Under the pieces are notes generated by a model, which had not been told where the DNA came from, did not search any database, and saw only the letters and a list, made by a program, of their open reading frames with translations. Positions 1-9,197 of a DNA stretch of 64,000 bases are shown here, one piece after another. The DNA comes from Clostridia bacterium (lineage in GTDB: Bacteria > Bacillota > Clostridia > TANB77 > CAG-508). The stretch is from assembly GCA_017404545.1 (NCBI GenBank), contig JAFRCC010000005.1:70227-134226 (forward strand), read 5' to 3'. Each line of letters opens with the position of its first letter. Within the stretch, counting starts at the first letter, position 1. Made by a program: the position numbers and the translations under genes.

Positions 1-31
1 CAGAATTCAAAAATAGTTAAAAATATTAAAA

Positions 32-71
32 ATACTATTTTCTAGGATTTTTAGAAAATAGTATCTTTTTG
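32..71 (+). terminator. Probable intrinsic terminator of an upstream gene
   Basis: A perfect 13-bp stem (32-44 with 52-64) with a 7-nt loop is followed by C and five T. It is AT-rich but has the right shape for a rho-independent terminator. The gene it serves would lie left of the window. Confidence 0.55.
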
Positions 72-205
72 TTTATATTCAAAAAGTTCTAAAAAATTCT
101 AAAAAAATCGAATATTTTGTTCCGCAAAATGTTCCGAAAAACGGAAAGCTATTATTTAGCAAGACTTTCAGCAAATTTCGAAAAAATAAAAGGAGAACTA
201 TTGCT

Positions 206-346
206 ATGAATTTTATACCTTACAAAGTAAATGAGGTTTTAGATAATGTCTTTTATCAAATTCCAAAAGAACTATTGGTAAATTCTATATATAATAATGT
301 ATCTTCTATAAAATTCCATAAATTAAATCACCTCTATCAATTATAA
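206..346 (+). pseudogene. RepA_N-type replication initiator remnant (46 codons)
   Basis: A short reading frame starts with ATG 8 nt after a perfect AGGAGAA ribosome binding site (191-197) and stops after 46 codons. Residues 15-33 read NVFYQIPKELLVNSIYNNV. This resembles the start of the RepA_N replication-initiator domain of Firmicutes plasmids, phages and integrative elements, which typically has FYQIPKEL followed by a NPKY-like stretch. Everything downstream of that segment is missing. I read it as the leftover 5' end of a plasmid or element rep gene. It could instead be an expressed micro-peptide, because the ribosome binding site is still good. The family call rests on about 20 residues. 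Confidence 0.45.
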
Positions 347-375
347 TTATACCCTAAAAATTTAAAAAAACGTCA

Positions 376-424
376 AGTTATCGACCACTTTTTAATATAT
401 ATCGCTTGAAAATGGTCGATAACT
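376..424. repeat. Perfect 12-bp inverted repeat
   Basis: AGTTATCGACCA (376-387) is repeated in inverse orientation at 413-424, with 25 nt between. There is no T-tract, so it is not an obvious terminator. It lies just after the rep remnant and may be a relic of replicon DNA. Confidence 0.6.
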
Positions 425-634
425 CAATGCTTTTTATCTACATTTTTGAAAAAAGTTGTAATTTTGTAATCTATAACTTCTGCAACAACGCTTTTCTCAT
501 GTTTTGTATAGGATTATTTAGAAATTAAATATTGCTTCTCTTCTATTTATTATCTCCAGTTTGTATTACAAATATAAGATTTATCGTGTAATTCTTATAT
601 ATTTTGAATTACCTATTGATACGTCTAGTACGTG

Positions 635-712
635 TCAATTTCCACTATCTATATTTATAGAGCCAGTAAAGTCATTTCTTTTAGCTTTTCTATCTAAATA
701 GTTTAAAAATTC
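635..712 (-). pseudogene. MobL-family relaxase fragment
   Basis: Read on the minus strand, the segment gives EFLNYLDRKAKRNDFTGSIN and then a stop at 635-637. MobL relaxases of Firmicutes carry a similar Y-[ML]-DR-x-(3,4)-NDFTG segment near the N-terminus. The match is short and sits among frame breaks, so it can only be a dead fragment. Together with the RepA_N-like piece on the other strand it suggests a former mobilisable replicon inserted here. The family call is tentative. Confidence 0.3.
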
Positions 713-1211
713 AAGTATATATTTTGATTATAAATTAGGAAATAACAGCGTAATTATATAAGATAATTCCTCATCTCTTTCTTTTCTGTCTTGATTGCGA
801 AGGTAATAAGCTCTATATTGTTTTCGATATGATATCCATAATTATATATATTTATAATTACTTATTCAATTCCATATCTTTTCTCAAATTCAGTTGGCAG
901 TGGATGTTGCATATCAGCAAACATTAATATCACTAAGATAATGAATAAAAATAGTAAAACCTTAATAACACGCAATGCAAAAAAACATTTTTTTCGATTA
1001 AGTTTTAACACACTTTTGATAATTTTATTGTACTTAAAAATCTTTTACGTATTTTCTTTAAAAAATTGTAAAAAGCCTATATAGTTATTTTGTAAAGGAA
1101 AGCATGAAAAATTACAGATTAATTAAAAAATAATAGCTTGCATTTAATATGCAAAATATGTAAAATAAATGTAGATGACTAATAAGCAAGAGATAAAAGG
1201 GAGGAAAAGTG

Positions 1212-1574
1212 ATGTTTGAGGATTTTATAGGGAAAAAAGTTACATTATATTTAATGAGTAATCCAGAAGATACATATGTAATAACTGGAACAATTATTAC
1301 ATCAAATGAATTATCAACGATAATTGAAGTAGAAGAGAGAAAAAAATTTGGAGAAATAAAAAGAATTAAGAGAGCAATAAATAATAGATATATAACATTT
1401 ATTGACCTTCTTGAAGAAACAGTAAGGTCACAAAAGCAAGTAAAATTTCCTAAAACAATTAAAGAAGATAATGAAAATACGCAAAATACTCATAACGAAG
1501 AAAAAAATGAAGAAGAAAATACTACAATAGAAGATGTAAAAAATGAAGAAAATAATAATGCAAAAGAAGATTAA
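1212..1574 (+). CDS. Small protein of unknown function with acidic tail
   Basis: The product is about 120 residues. I do not recognise the family. Residues 1-70 form a compact, mixed basic/acidic region beginning MFEDFIGKKVTLYL, which could be a small beta-barrel (SH3- or Sm-like). Residues 75-120 are a Glu/Asn-rich, low-complexity tail that is probably disordered. ATG at 1212 is preferred over the GTG three bases earlier because GGGAGG (1199-1204) lies 7 nt upstream of it. The gene stands alone between the decayed region and a terminator at 1577, upstream of the fatty-acid operon on the same strand. No signal peptide or membrane segment is visible, so it is probably cytoplasmic. Confidence 0.75.
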   Translation: MFEDFIGKKVTLYLMSNPEDTYVITGTIITSNELSTIIEVEERKKFGEIKRIKRAINNRYITFIDLLEETVRSQKQVKFPKTIKEDNENTQNTHNEEKNEEENTTIEDVKNEENNNAKED

Positions 1575-1576
1575 AA

Positions 1577-1604
1577 ATGGTCCCAAGTATGGGATCATTT
1601 TTTT
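1577..1604 (+). terminator. Intrinsic terminator
   Basis: An 8-bp stem (1577-1584 with 1591-1598, one G-T pair) and a 6-nt loop are followed by a T-tract. It separates the small unknown gene from the fatty-acid operon. Directly after it lies a short dyad, TGACT-GATG-AGTCA (1604-1617), which could be an operator but is too short to claim. Confidence 0.75.
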
Positions 1605-1679
1605 GACTGATGAGTCAGAAGTAGAAATAATTTCAATTTTATGATATAAAGTATACTTGATTAAATAGGAGTGAAGATG

Positions 1680-3398
1680 ATGAGTAAAAAGATATACGAA
1701 TGTATGAAAATAAACAATCTGAAAGATATGTTAGATAAGACAAAAACATTATATGCTAACGATATAGCATATAAAATAAAAGTTAAAGAAAGAGAATATA
1801 AAACTTATTCACATAAAGAAATAAGAGAAATGGTAGATGCATTAGGTACAGCTTTAATTGATATAGGACTTAAAGGAAAAAGAATTGCTGTTATAGGTGA
1901 TAATAGGATGGAATGGGAAATCGCATACTTATCTGTTGTTTGCGGAACTGGCATAGTAGTACCACTTGATAAATCCTTACCAGAAAAAGAGCTTGAAGCA
2001 CTAATAGAGCGTTCTGAAGTCGAAGCTATATTTTATCAAAAAAAATATGAGGATAGTGTAAAAAGAATAAAATTAATAGAAAATAATAAATTAAAACATT
2101 TAATCTCCATGGATAACATAGAGCATAAACAAGGTATTTATTCTCAATTTGAACTTATTGAAAAGGGAAAAAATTTAATAAAAAGTGGTAACAAAGATTT
2201 TATAAATGCAGAAATAAATTCTGATGAAATGAGCATAATGCTGTTTACATCTGGTACAACTTCAGCATCAAAAGTTGTTGCACTCTCTCATAAAAATATA
2301 TGTTCAAATCTAATGGCATTAGGTAGTATTTTAAATGTTCAAAGAGGCGATGTAGTATTATCTGTACTTCCGGTTCACCATGTGTTTGAATGTACAGTAG
2401 GTTTTTTATTTTCACTATATAAAGGTGCACAAACAGTATTTTGTGACGGAATAAGGCATATTGCTGAAAATATAGTAGAATATAAAGTTTCAGTAATGTC
2501 TTGTGTACCAGGAATATATGAGGGAATTCTTTCAAATGTATCTAAGCGATTAAAAAAAGAGGGCAGATTGGAAGAAATATTGAAAAAGGAAGAGCAATAT
2601 GAAAACTGCTCTATGGAAGAAAAAAGAGAGATTTTTAAAGATATACATGAAATGTTTGGAGGAAATATAAAAACCTTAATATGTGGAGCAGCTGCTCTAG
2701 ACCCTAAAATTGAAAGAAAATACAGACAATTGGGATTCCCTTTAGTACAAGGGTATGGTTTAACAGAAACTTCTCCAGTTGTTGGTGTTGGAACAGAAAA
2801 AGAATATAAACTAGGTTCAATAGGAAAATCGGTTCCTGGCGTTGAAGCAAAAATCGTAGATGCTAATGGCGAAGGAATCGGTGAACTTGTAGTAAAAGGT
2901 CCAAGCGTTATGCTCGGATATTATAAGAATGAAGAAGCAACTAGAAATGCAATTGAGGACGGATGGTTTCATACGGGAGATTTAGCACAAATTGATGAAG
3001 AAGGTTATATATTTATTCGTGGAAGAAAGAAAAGTGTAATTGTACTTAAAAATGGAAAAAATATTTTTCCAGAAGAAATTGAAAATTTAGTAAATAAAAT
3101 TGAAGGCGTTAAAGAATCATTTATTTTTGGAAAACAGCTATCAGATGATCAAAACGATATAAAAATAAATTGTAAAATAGTATTTGATAGGTCGGTAGTG
3201 CAAAATGCATACAAAGTTATAGAAGATAAAGAAATTAACCAAGCATTATCAAACAAAATAAAAGAATTAAATAGAGCTATGCCTGCGTACAAAGCCATTA
3301 GAGGTCTAATTTTTTCCGAAGATCCATTAATAAAAACAAGTACAAATAAAATTAAAAGACAGGAGAATCTAGATGCAATTAGAAAATTTGAATTGTAA
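1680..3398 (+). CDS. AMP-forming acyl-CoA/acyl-ACP synthetase (FadD-like)
   Basis: This is an ANL-superfamily adenylating enzyme of about 572 residues that would activate a fatty acid with ATP and pass it to CoA or ACP. The adenylation motifs are in order: the P-loop-like FTSGTTSASK (about residues 188-197), QGYGLTETSP (about 358), GWFHTGDL (about 430) and the hinge/A10 region RGRKKSVIVLKNGKNIFPEE (about 448-467). ATG at 1680 (or 1677) is preferred because the upstream GTG at 1671 overlaps the AGGAG ribosome binding site. It overlaps birA by 26 bp and heads the fatty-acid operon, which suggests recycling of exogenous or released fatty acids into the same pathway. Whether the acceptor is CoA or ACP cannot be told from sequence. 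Confidence 0.88.
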   Translation: MSKKIYECMKINNLKDMLDKTKTLYANDIAYKIKVKEREYKTYSHKEIREMVDALGTALIDIGLKGKRIAVIGDNRMEWEIAYLSVVCGTGIVVPLDKSLPEKELEALIERSEVEAIFYQKKYEDSVKRIKLIENNKLKHLISMDNIEHKQGIYSQFELIEKGKNLIKSGNKDFINAEINSDEMSIMLFTSGTTSASKVVALSHKNICSNLMALGSILNVQRGDVVLSVLPVHHVFECTVGFLFSLYKGAQTVFCDGIRHIAENIVEYKVSVMSCVPGIYEGILSNVSKRLKKEGRLEEILKKEEQYENCSMEEKREIFKDIHEMFGGNIKTLICGAAALDPKIERKYRQLGFPLVQGYGLTETSPVVGVGTEKEYKLGSIGKSVPGVEAKIVDANGEGIGELVVKGPSVMLGYYKNEEATRNAIEDGWFHTGDLAQIDEEGYIFIRGRKKSVIVLKNGKNIFPEEIENLVNKIEGVKESFIFGKQLSDDQNDIKINCKIVFDRSVVQNAYKVIEDKEINQALSNKIKELNRAMPAYKAIRGLIFSEDPLIKTSTNKIKRQENLDAIRKFEL

Positions 3399-3948
3399 TT
3401 TCCTTGGTAAAACATTTAGTTTTTATGAAGAAATTGATTCAACACAAGATGAAATATGGAGACTTATAAAAAAAAATGAAATAGAAAATGGGCAACTTGT
3501 TGCAACAAATATCCAAACAAACGGAAAAGGAACACACGGAAGAACGTGGCATACAGATGAGGTAAACAATGTAGCATTTTCCTTTTATATAGAAATGAAT
3601 ACCAATGTAGAAGTACTTGAAGGAATTACGTACGAAATTGCAGAAATATTAGTAAATATTTTTAAAGCAAAATATAATGTACAAATAAAAATAAAAGAGC
3701 CGAATGATCTTGTTTGTAATGGGAAAAAAATTGGAGGGATATTAACTGAAGCTAAAATATTAGCTAACCAAGTAAAATACTTAGTAATAGGAATAGGAAT
3801 TAATACTAACAAACTATATTTTTCAGATGATATAAAGGATATAGCAACATCAATAAAAAAAGAATTTAATATTGAGATAAACTCATTAGAGTTTATCTCA
3901 GAATTTTGCAACAAATTTGAAAAAATAATCCAAAAGAGGAGTGAATAA
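3373..3948 (+). CDS. birA: Short biotin-protein ligase
   Basis: This enzyme joins biotin to the lysine of AccB through biotinyl-AMP. The product is 191 residues, shorter than most: it lacks the N-terminal helix-turn-helix of repressor-type BirA and also most of the C-terminal beta domain. It keeps the catalytic core, with IDSTQDE near residue 16, the biotin/adenylate loop GKGTHGRTWH, KEPNDL in place of the usual KWPND, and IGGILTE followed by VIGIGINTN. Start ATG 3373 has AGGAG 7 nt upstream, inside the preceding gene, so translation is probably coupled. Its place just ahead of the fab/acc genes fits a role in loading AccB, encoded about 3 kb downstream. With no DNA-binding domain it should not act as the biotin repressor. 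Confidence 0.88.
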   Translation: MQLENLNCNFLGKTFSFYEEIDSTQDEIWRLIKKNEIENGQLVATNIQTNGKGTHGRTWHTDEVNNVAFSFYIEMNTNVEVLEGITYEIAEILVNIFKAKYNVQIKIKEPNDLVCNGKKIGGILTEAKILANQVKYLVIGIGINTNKLYFSDDIKDIATSIKKEFNIEINSLEFISEFCNKFEKIIQKRSE

Positions 3949-3950
3949 AA

Positions 3951-4895
3951 ATGAAAATAGGATTTTTATTTCCAGGTCAAGGAAGTCAATACGTTGGCAT
4001 GGGAAAGGACATTTATGAGGAATATGAGGAAGCTAAAGAAGTATACTCTATTGTTCAAAAAACTACAGAGTCCAATATAACAGAAATTTCTTTTGATGGA
4101 CCTGAAGAAATATTAAATCAAACACAAAATACACAAATGGCTATACTAACAGAAAGTATGGCAATTGTAGAGATTTTAAAAAAGAACAATATAAGTGCTG
4201 TTGCTAATGCTGGATTAAGCTTAGGAGAGTATTCAGCATTAATAAGTTCAGGAACAATTTCACTTGAAGACGGAATAAAAATAGTACAAAAAAGAGGAGA
4301 GCTAATGCAAAATTTAGTTCCAAGTGGAAATTGGAAAATGGCAGCAATACTTGGGTTAGATGAAGAAAAGGTTGAAGAAATATGTAGAGCAGTAAAGTCT
4401 GGTTTTGTTGTTCCAGCTAATTTCAACACAATTGGTCAAATTGTTGTTTCTGGGGAAGAATCTGCTGTTTCAGAGATAGAAGAATTGGCAAAAAATGCAG
4501 GCGCAAAAAAAGTGATGATTCTAAATACTGCAGGACCATTTCATACAGAGAAATTAAGAAAAAGCGCTGAGGCTTTGAAGAAAGAACTAGAAAAATACAA
4601 ATTTAATACTGAAAATGCTAACAAAGTATATAAAAACCTTGATGGAAAAAAATATAGTTCAAATGAAAATTTTGAAGAGGTTTTGTCGAATCATATTATT
4701 AATCCAGTTAGATTTGCAGATATTCTAAAAAATATGTACGACAATGGAATTGATTGTTTTGTGGAAATTGGTCCAGGAAAAACATTATCAGGATTTGTAA
4801 AAAGAATGAAATTTGAAAGAGAAGTAAAGATAATAAGTATTAATGATGTTCAGTCTTTAAAAGCAGCAATTGAAATTTTAAAGGAGGAAATTTAA
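3951..4895 (+). CDS. fabD: Malonyl-CoA:ACP transacylase
   Basis: FabD moves malonyl groups from CoA to acyl carrier protein, supplying the extender unit for fatty-acid synthesis in the cytoplasm. The 314-residue product has FPGQGSQYVGMG at residues 7-18, the nucleophile motif GLSLGEYSA with Ser90, the catalytic His in AGPFHTEKL near residue 200, and EIGPGKTLSGF near the C-terminus. Length is normal for the family. It starts 2 nt after birA and ends directly against the fabG start codon, so the genes are tightly coupled. Confidence 0.96.
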   Translation: MKIGFLFPGQGSQYVGMGKDIYEEYEEAKEVYSIVQKTTESNITEISFDGPEEILNQTQNTQMAILTESMAIVEILKKNNISAVANAGLSLGEYSALISSGTISLEDGIKIVQKRGELMQNLVPSGNWKMAAILGLDEEKVEEICRAVKSGFVVPANFNTIGQIVVSGEESAVSEIEELAKNAGAKKVMILNTAGPFHTEKLRKSAEALKKELEKYKFNTENANKVYKNLDGKKYSSNENFEEVLSNHIINPVRFADILKNMYDNGIDCFVEIGPGKTLSGFVKRMKFEREVKIISINDVQSLKAAIEILKEEI

Positions 4896-5630
4896 ATGAA
4901 TAAAGTAGCCTTTGTAACTGGTGCAACGAGAGGAATTGGAAAGCAAATTGCATTAACATTATCAGAAAATAATTATGATGTTTGTTTAAATTATAGAAAA
5001 GAGAATGAAGATTTAAATAATATAAAAAATGAAATTGAAAAGAATGGTGTAAAATGTTATGCGGTTCAAGGTGATGTTTCAAATTTTGATGATTGTAAAA
5101 GAATGGTAGAAGAAATTATAAACGAGTTTGGAAAAATCGACGTATTAGTTAATAATGCAGGAATAACAAAAGATTCTTTAATTATGCGTATGAGCCAAGA
5201 AGATTTTTGTAGTGTTATTGATATAAATTTAACAGGAACATTTAATGTAACTAAAAATGTAGTATCATACATGATGAAAGCTCGTAGTGGAAAAATAATA
5301 AATATATCTTCAGTAGTTGGTATTACAGGAAATGCAGGACAAACAAATTATGCTGCGTCAAAAGCTGGAATAATAGGATTTACAAAAAGCCTAGCAAAAG
5401 AAATTGGATCTAGAAACATACAGGTAAATGCAGTAGCACCGGGGTTTATTGAAACTCAAATGACAGATGTATTAAGTGATTCGGTAAAAGAAGAAATTTC
5501 AAAATCAATTCCATTAAAGAGAATGGGAACAGTAAAAGATGTTGCAAATTTAGTTAAATTTTTGGCGTCAGACGAAAGTTCATATATAACAGGGCAAGTA
5601 ATTAATGTTGATGGCGGAATGGTAATGTAG
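4896..5630 (+). CDS. fabG: 3-oxoacyl-ACP reductase
   Basis: FabG is an NADPH-dependent short-chain dehydrogenase that performs the first reduction of the elongation cycle. The 244-residue product shows the nucleotide-binding TGATRGIGK at residues 9-17, NNAGIT, the catalytic Ser in ISSVVG, YAASKAG (Tyr and Lys of the catalytic set) and the C-terminal ITGQVINVDGGM. AAAGGAGG lies just inside the end of fabD. The start codon follows the fabD stop without a gap. Confidence 0.96.
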   Translation: MNKVAFVTGATRGIGKQIALTLSENNYDVCLNYRKENEDLNNIKNEIEKNGVKCYAVQGDVSNFDDCKRMVEEIINEFGKIDVLVNNAGITKDSLIMRMSQEDFCSVIDINLTGTFNVTKNVVSYMMKARSGKIINISSVVGITGNAGQTNYAASKAGIIGFTKSLAKEIGSRNIQVNAVAPGFIETQMTDVLSDSVKEEISKSIPLKRMGTVKDVANLVKFLASDESSYITGQVINVDGGMVM

Positions 5631-5668
5631 AATATTTATAGTTAGATAATTAAGGAAGAGGATTAATA

Positions 5669-6913
5669 ATGGAAAAAAGAGTTGTAATTACGGGAATGGG
5701 AGCAATTACTCCAATAGGAAATAATGTTGAAGAAATGTGGAAAAGTATTGAAAGTAAAAAATGTGGAATAGGGGAATTTACACTTGTAGATGGAAGTAAA
5801 TTTAAAACAAAATTTGCAGCTGAAGTTAAGAATTATGAACCAACAGACTATTTTGAAGCTAAGCAAGCAAAGAGATTTGATAGATCGTCACAATTCGCAA
5901 TTATAGCTGCAAGAGAAGCTTTGATTGATAGTGGTATTACTAAAGAAAATACAGATTTTAATAAAATTGGAACATATGTTAGCTCTGGAATTGCAGGTTT
6001 AACCACAATTCAAGAACAATGTGAAATATATGCGTCTAAAGGAAATACACGAGTTTCGCCATTATTTATACCAATGGGAATTGCAAATATGCCTGCAGGC
6101 AATGTTGCAATAGATTTAGGATTAAAGGGAGAATCTATTTCGATTTTAAGCGCATGTGCCTCATCAACACATTCAATTGGAGAAGCATACAGAGCAATTA
6201 AACATGGTTATGAAGAGGTTATTTTGGCAGGAGGAACGGAAGCACCAATTTGCGATGTGGGAGTTGCAGGATTTGAAAATATGAAAGCTTTAACACATGC
6301 AACAGAATTAGATAGAGCCAGTATTCCATTTGATAAAGAAAGAAGTGGTTTCGTAATTGCAGAAGGTGCTGGAGTTATAGTACTTGAGGAGCTTGAACAT
6401 GCTCTAAACAGAAATGCGAAAATATATGGTGAAATAGTTGGTTATGGTGCATCAACAGATGCATATCATATTACATCGCCAGATCCAGAAGGAATAGGTG
6501 GAGCTAGAGCAATAAAAAGAGCAATAGAAGATGCGGGCTTACTTCCTGAACAAATTGATTATATAAACGCTCATGGAACATCAACACATTTAAATGATTC
6601 AACAGAAACTAAAGCAATAAAAATAGCACTAGGAGATAATTACAAAAATGTTATGGTTAGTTCAACAAAAGGAAATACCGGACATTTATTGGGAGCAGCC
6701 GGTGCTGCGGAAGCAATTATCTGTACTAAGGCAATTCAAAATGATTTTGTACCACCTACAATTAATTACAGAGAAAAAGATGAAGAGTGTGATTTAGATA
6801 TAGTTCCAAACGAACCAAGAAATAAAGAAATAAATATTGCTATGTCAAATTCTTTAGGTTTTGGCGGACATAATGCAAGTATTATTATAAAGAAATATAA
6901 AAGGGAGGTATAA
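5669..6913 (+). CDS. fabF: 3-oxoacyl-ACP synthase II
   Basis: FabF condenses malonyl-ACP with the growing acyl-ACP. The 414-residue product has the active-site Cys163 in SACASSTHS, the first catalytic His in [11 protein letters not shown] (about 304) and the second in [11 protein letters not shown] (about 340), plus the glycine-rich tail FGGHNAS. It is the only condensing enzyme in the cluster. The initiating FabH is not present in this window and must be encoded elsewhere or replaced. A 38-nt gap with a GGAAGAGG site separates it from fabG. Confidence 0.96.
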   Translation: MEKRVVITGMGAITPIGNNVEEMWKSIESKKCGIGEFTLVDGSKFKTKFAAEVKNYEPTDYFEAKQAKRFDRSSQFAIIAAREALIDSGITKENTDFNKIGTYVSSGIAGLTTIQEQCEIYASKGNTRVSPLFIPMGIANMPAGNVAIDLGLKGESISILSACASSTHSIGEAYRAIKHGYEEVILAGGTEAPICDVGVAGFENMKALTHATELDRASIPFDKERSGFVIAEGAGVIVLEELEHALNRNAKIYGEIVGYGASTDAYHITSPDPEGIGGARAIKRAIEDAGLLPEQIDYINAHGTSTHLNDSTETKAIKIALGDNYKNVMVSSTKGNTGHLLGAAGAAEAIICTKAIQNDFVPPTINYREKDEECDLDIVPNEPRNKEINIAMSNSLGFGGHNASIIIKKYKREV

Positions 6914-6914
6914 A

Positions 6915-7367
6915 GTGGAATACGAAAAAATAAAGCAATTAATGGAAGATATGGGAAATTCTAAACTAACAACGTTGGATATTGATTTCCCAGATGGAAC
7001 AAAAATTAGTATGAAAAAAGAATTTTCAAATGGAAACAGTTGTGAGAAGAATATAATAGAAAATAATGAGGAGTATGTAAATACAGAAGAAACTATTGTA
7101 AATAAAGAAATAGTAGGCAAAGAAACTGAAAATAAAAAAATAATTAAAGCTCCAATGGTAGGAACATTTTATTTAAAGCCATCACCTACATCTGATCCCT
7201 ATGTTGAAGTAGGTAAAAATGTAAATATTGGTGATACAGTATGTATTATAGAAGCTATGAAGCTCATGAATGAGATTGAATCAGATGTTTCTGGAAAAAT
7301 AGTAGAAATTCTTGTAAAAGATGGAGAACCAGTGGAATATGGTATGCCATTGTTTTCAGTAGAATAA
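6915..7367 (+). CDS. accB: Biotin carboxyl carrier protein of acetyl-CoA carboxylase
   Basis: AccB carries carboxybiotin between AccC and the AccAD carboxyltransferase. The 150-residue product has a variable N-terminal part, an acidic linker (about 45-75) and a biotinyl domain with [12 protein letters not shown] and the biotin-accepting Lys116 in EAMKLMNE. The start is GTG, chosen because GGGAGG (6903-6908) is 6-7 nt upstream. The birA gene of the same operon provides the modifying enzyme. Confidence 0.95.
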   Translation: MEYEKIKQLMEDMGNSKLTTLDIDFPDGTKISMKKEFSNGNSCEKNIIENNEEYVNTEETIVNKEIVGKETENKKIIKAPMVGTFYLKPSPTSDPYVEVGKNVNIGDTVCIIEAMKLMNEIESDVSGKIVEILVKDGEPVEYGMPLFSVE

Positions 7368-7379
7368 TAGGAGAAAAAT

Positions 7380-7802
7380 ATGTTAAACAAAGAAGAAATA
7401 AAAGATATTATCCCTCAAAGAGAGCCATTTTTATTGATTGACGAAGTAGAAGATTTTGTAGCAGGAGAGAGCGCTATCGCATACAAAAACGTTAATGCAG
7501 ATGAGTGGTATTTCAAAGGGCATTTTCCAGGTAATCCAATAATGCCTGGGGTATTAATTGCAGAAAGTTTGGCACAAACAGGTGCTGTTGCTATCTTATC
7601 GATGGAAGAAAATAAAGGAAAAAATGCATTATTTGGTGGAATTGATAAAATGAAATTTAAAAAAATGGTTGTTCCTGGAGATAGAATGAAATTGGAAGTA
7701 AAAATTATAAAAAGAAAGGGCCCTATAGGAGTAGGTGAGGCTATTGCTACTGTTAATGAAAAAATTGTAGCAAAAGGAGAGCTTACTTTTGCGGTTGTAT
7801 AA
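7380..7802 (+). CDS. fabZ: 3-hydroxyacyl-ACP dehydratase
   Basis: FabZ removes water from 3-hydroxyacyl-ACP to give trans-2-enoyl-ACP. The 140-residue hot-dog-fold protein has the family signature GHFPGNPIMPGVLIAES with catalytic His48 and Glu62. Its place between accB and accC matches the common Firmicutes order accB-fabZ-accC. Confidence 0.96.
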   Translation: MLNKEEIKDIIPQREPFLLIDEVEDFVAGESAIAYKNVNADEWYFKGHFPGNPIMPGVLIAESLAQTGAVAILSMEENKGKNALFGGIDKMKFKKMVVPGDRMKLEVKIIKRKGPIGVGEAIATVNEKIVAKGELTFAVV

Positions 7803-7813
7803 GGAAGTAAAAA

Positions 7814-9163
7814 ATGAAAAAAATATTGATTGCAAATAGAGGTGAAATTGCAGTTAGAATTATAAGAGCATGTAAAGAAATGAATATAAAAACAGTTGCT
7901 ATTTACTCAGAAGCAGACAAAAATTCATTACATACAAGACTTGCAGACGAAGCAATATGCGTAGGCCCTGCCCCATCTAATAAAAGCTATTTAAACGAAA
8001 AAAATATAATAGAAGCAGCAAATATAACAAAAGCCGATAGTATTCATCCTGGGTTTGGTTTTTTATCTGAAAATTCAAGATTTGCGCAAATATGTGAAGA
8101 ATCAAATATTAAGTTTATTGGTCCAAAATCTAAAGTAATAGATTTATTAGGAAATAAATCCAATAGTAAGGAATTAATGAAAAAAGCAGGTGTCCCTATT
8201 ATTCCTGGTTCAGATGGTGATGTAAAAAGTGTAAAAGAAGCAATTGCAGTATGTAATAAAATAGGGTATCCAGTAATGATTAAAGCCGCAGCAGGCGGTG
8301 GTGGAAAAGGTATAAGGGTTGTAAATTCCGAGGACGAACTTGAAGCAAATTATAATATAGTAAAACAAGAAGCTAAAATATCTTTTTCAAATGATGAAGT
8401 ATATATTGAAAAATATATAAAAAAACCAAGGCATGTTGAAATTCAAATATTGGCAGACGAATATGGAAATATTGTACATTTAGGTGAAAGAGATTGTACA
8501 GTTCAAAGAAATCATCAAAAAATAATTGAGGAAACACCATCTACTGCTATAGATGATAAATTGAGATCAAAGATGGGAGTAGCTGCAATAAAAGCAGCTA
8601 AGATTGCAGGATATACAAGTTGTGGAACTGTTGAATTTTTAGTAGATAGCGATAAAAACTTTTACTTTATGGAAATGAATACAAGAATTCAGGTTGAACA
8701 TCCAATAACAGAGATGAGAACCAGTATAGATATTGTAAAAGAGCAAATTAAAATAGCTGCTGGAGAGCGAATAAAATTTAAACAAAAAGATATAAGATTT
8801 GATGGCTATGCTATTGAATGTAGAATAAATGCAGAAAATCCAAATAAAAATTTTATGCCATGCCCAGGACAAATATTAGATATAAACCTACCAGGAGGCA
8901 ATGGAATTAGAGTTGATACTGCAATTTACAATGGGTATACAATTCCACCAAATTATGATTCTATGATAGCAAAAATTATTGCGCATGGGACAACAAGAAA
9001 TGAAGCTATTAGTAAAATGAAAAGAGCTCTGGAAGAGCTTGTTATAGATGGAATCGAAACAAATATAGATTTCTTGTTTGAAATTATAAGAAATCCAAAC
9101 TTTATAAGAGGAAACTTTGATACATCATTTATTGAAAGTGAGATTTTAAATAAGAATAATTAG
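7814..9163 (+). CDS. accC: Biotin carboxylase subunit of acetyl-CoA carboxylase
   Basis: AccC carboxylates the biotin on AccB using ATP and bicarbonate. The 449-residue product has the N-terminal IANRGEIAVRIIRACKE, the ATP-grasp glycine-rich loop AAGGGGKGIR (about 159-168), ERDCTVQRNHQK and the metal-binding MEMNTRIQVEHPITE. Length is standard. Confidence 0.97.
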   Translation: MKKILIANRGEIAVRIIRACKEMNIKTVAIYSEADKNSLHTRLADEAICVGPAPSNKSYLNEKNIIEAANITKADSIHPGFGFLSENSRFAQICEESNIKFIGPKSKVIDLLGNKSNSKELMKKAGVPIIPGSDGDVKSVKEAIAVCNKIGYPVMIKAAAGGGGKGIRVVNSEDELEANYNIVKQEAKISFSNDEVYIEKYIKKPRHVEIQILADEYGNIVHLGERDCTVQRNHQKIIEETPSTAIDDKLRSKMGVAAIKAAKIAGYTSCGTVEFLVDSDKNFYFMEMNTRIQVEHPITEMRTSIDIVKEQIKIAAGERIKFKQKDIRFDGYAIECRINAENPNKNFMPCPGQILDINLPGGNGIRVDTAIYNGYTIPPNYDSMIAKIIAHGTTRNEAISKMKRALEELVIDGIETNIDFLFEIIRNPNFIRGNFDTSFIESEILNKNN

Positions 9164-9197
9164 AGTATTTACAGAAAGAAAGGGAATATTTTAAATT

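Larger units (their letters stand above)
347..1208. other. Gene-free, decayed stretch
   Basis: About 860 bases are dense in stops in all frames. The inverted repeat at 376-424 and the relaxase-like fragment at 635-712 (minus) are the only recognisable contents. A minus-strand frame of about 19 codons (866-925) beginning MFADMQHPLPTEFEKR is open but I do not recognise it. The stretch looks like an eroded insertion next to the chromosomal gene at 1212. Confidence 0.5.

Noticed and set aside
1604-1617. FapR- or FabT-like operator upstream of the fatty-acid operon
   Set aside because: The dyad is only 5+5 bp and does not match the consensus I know for either regulator.
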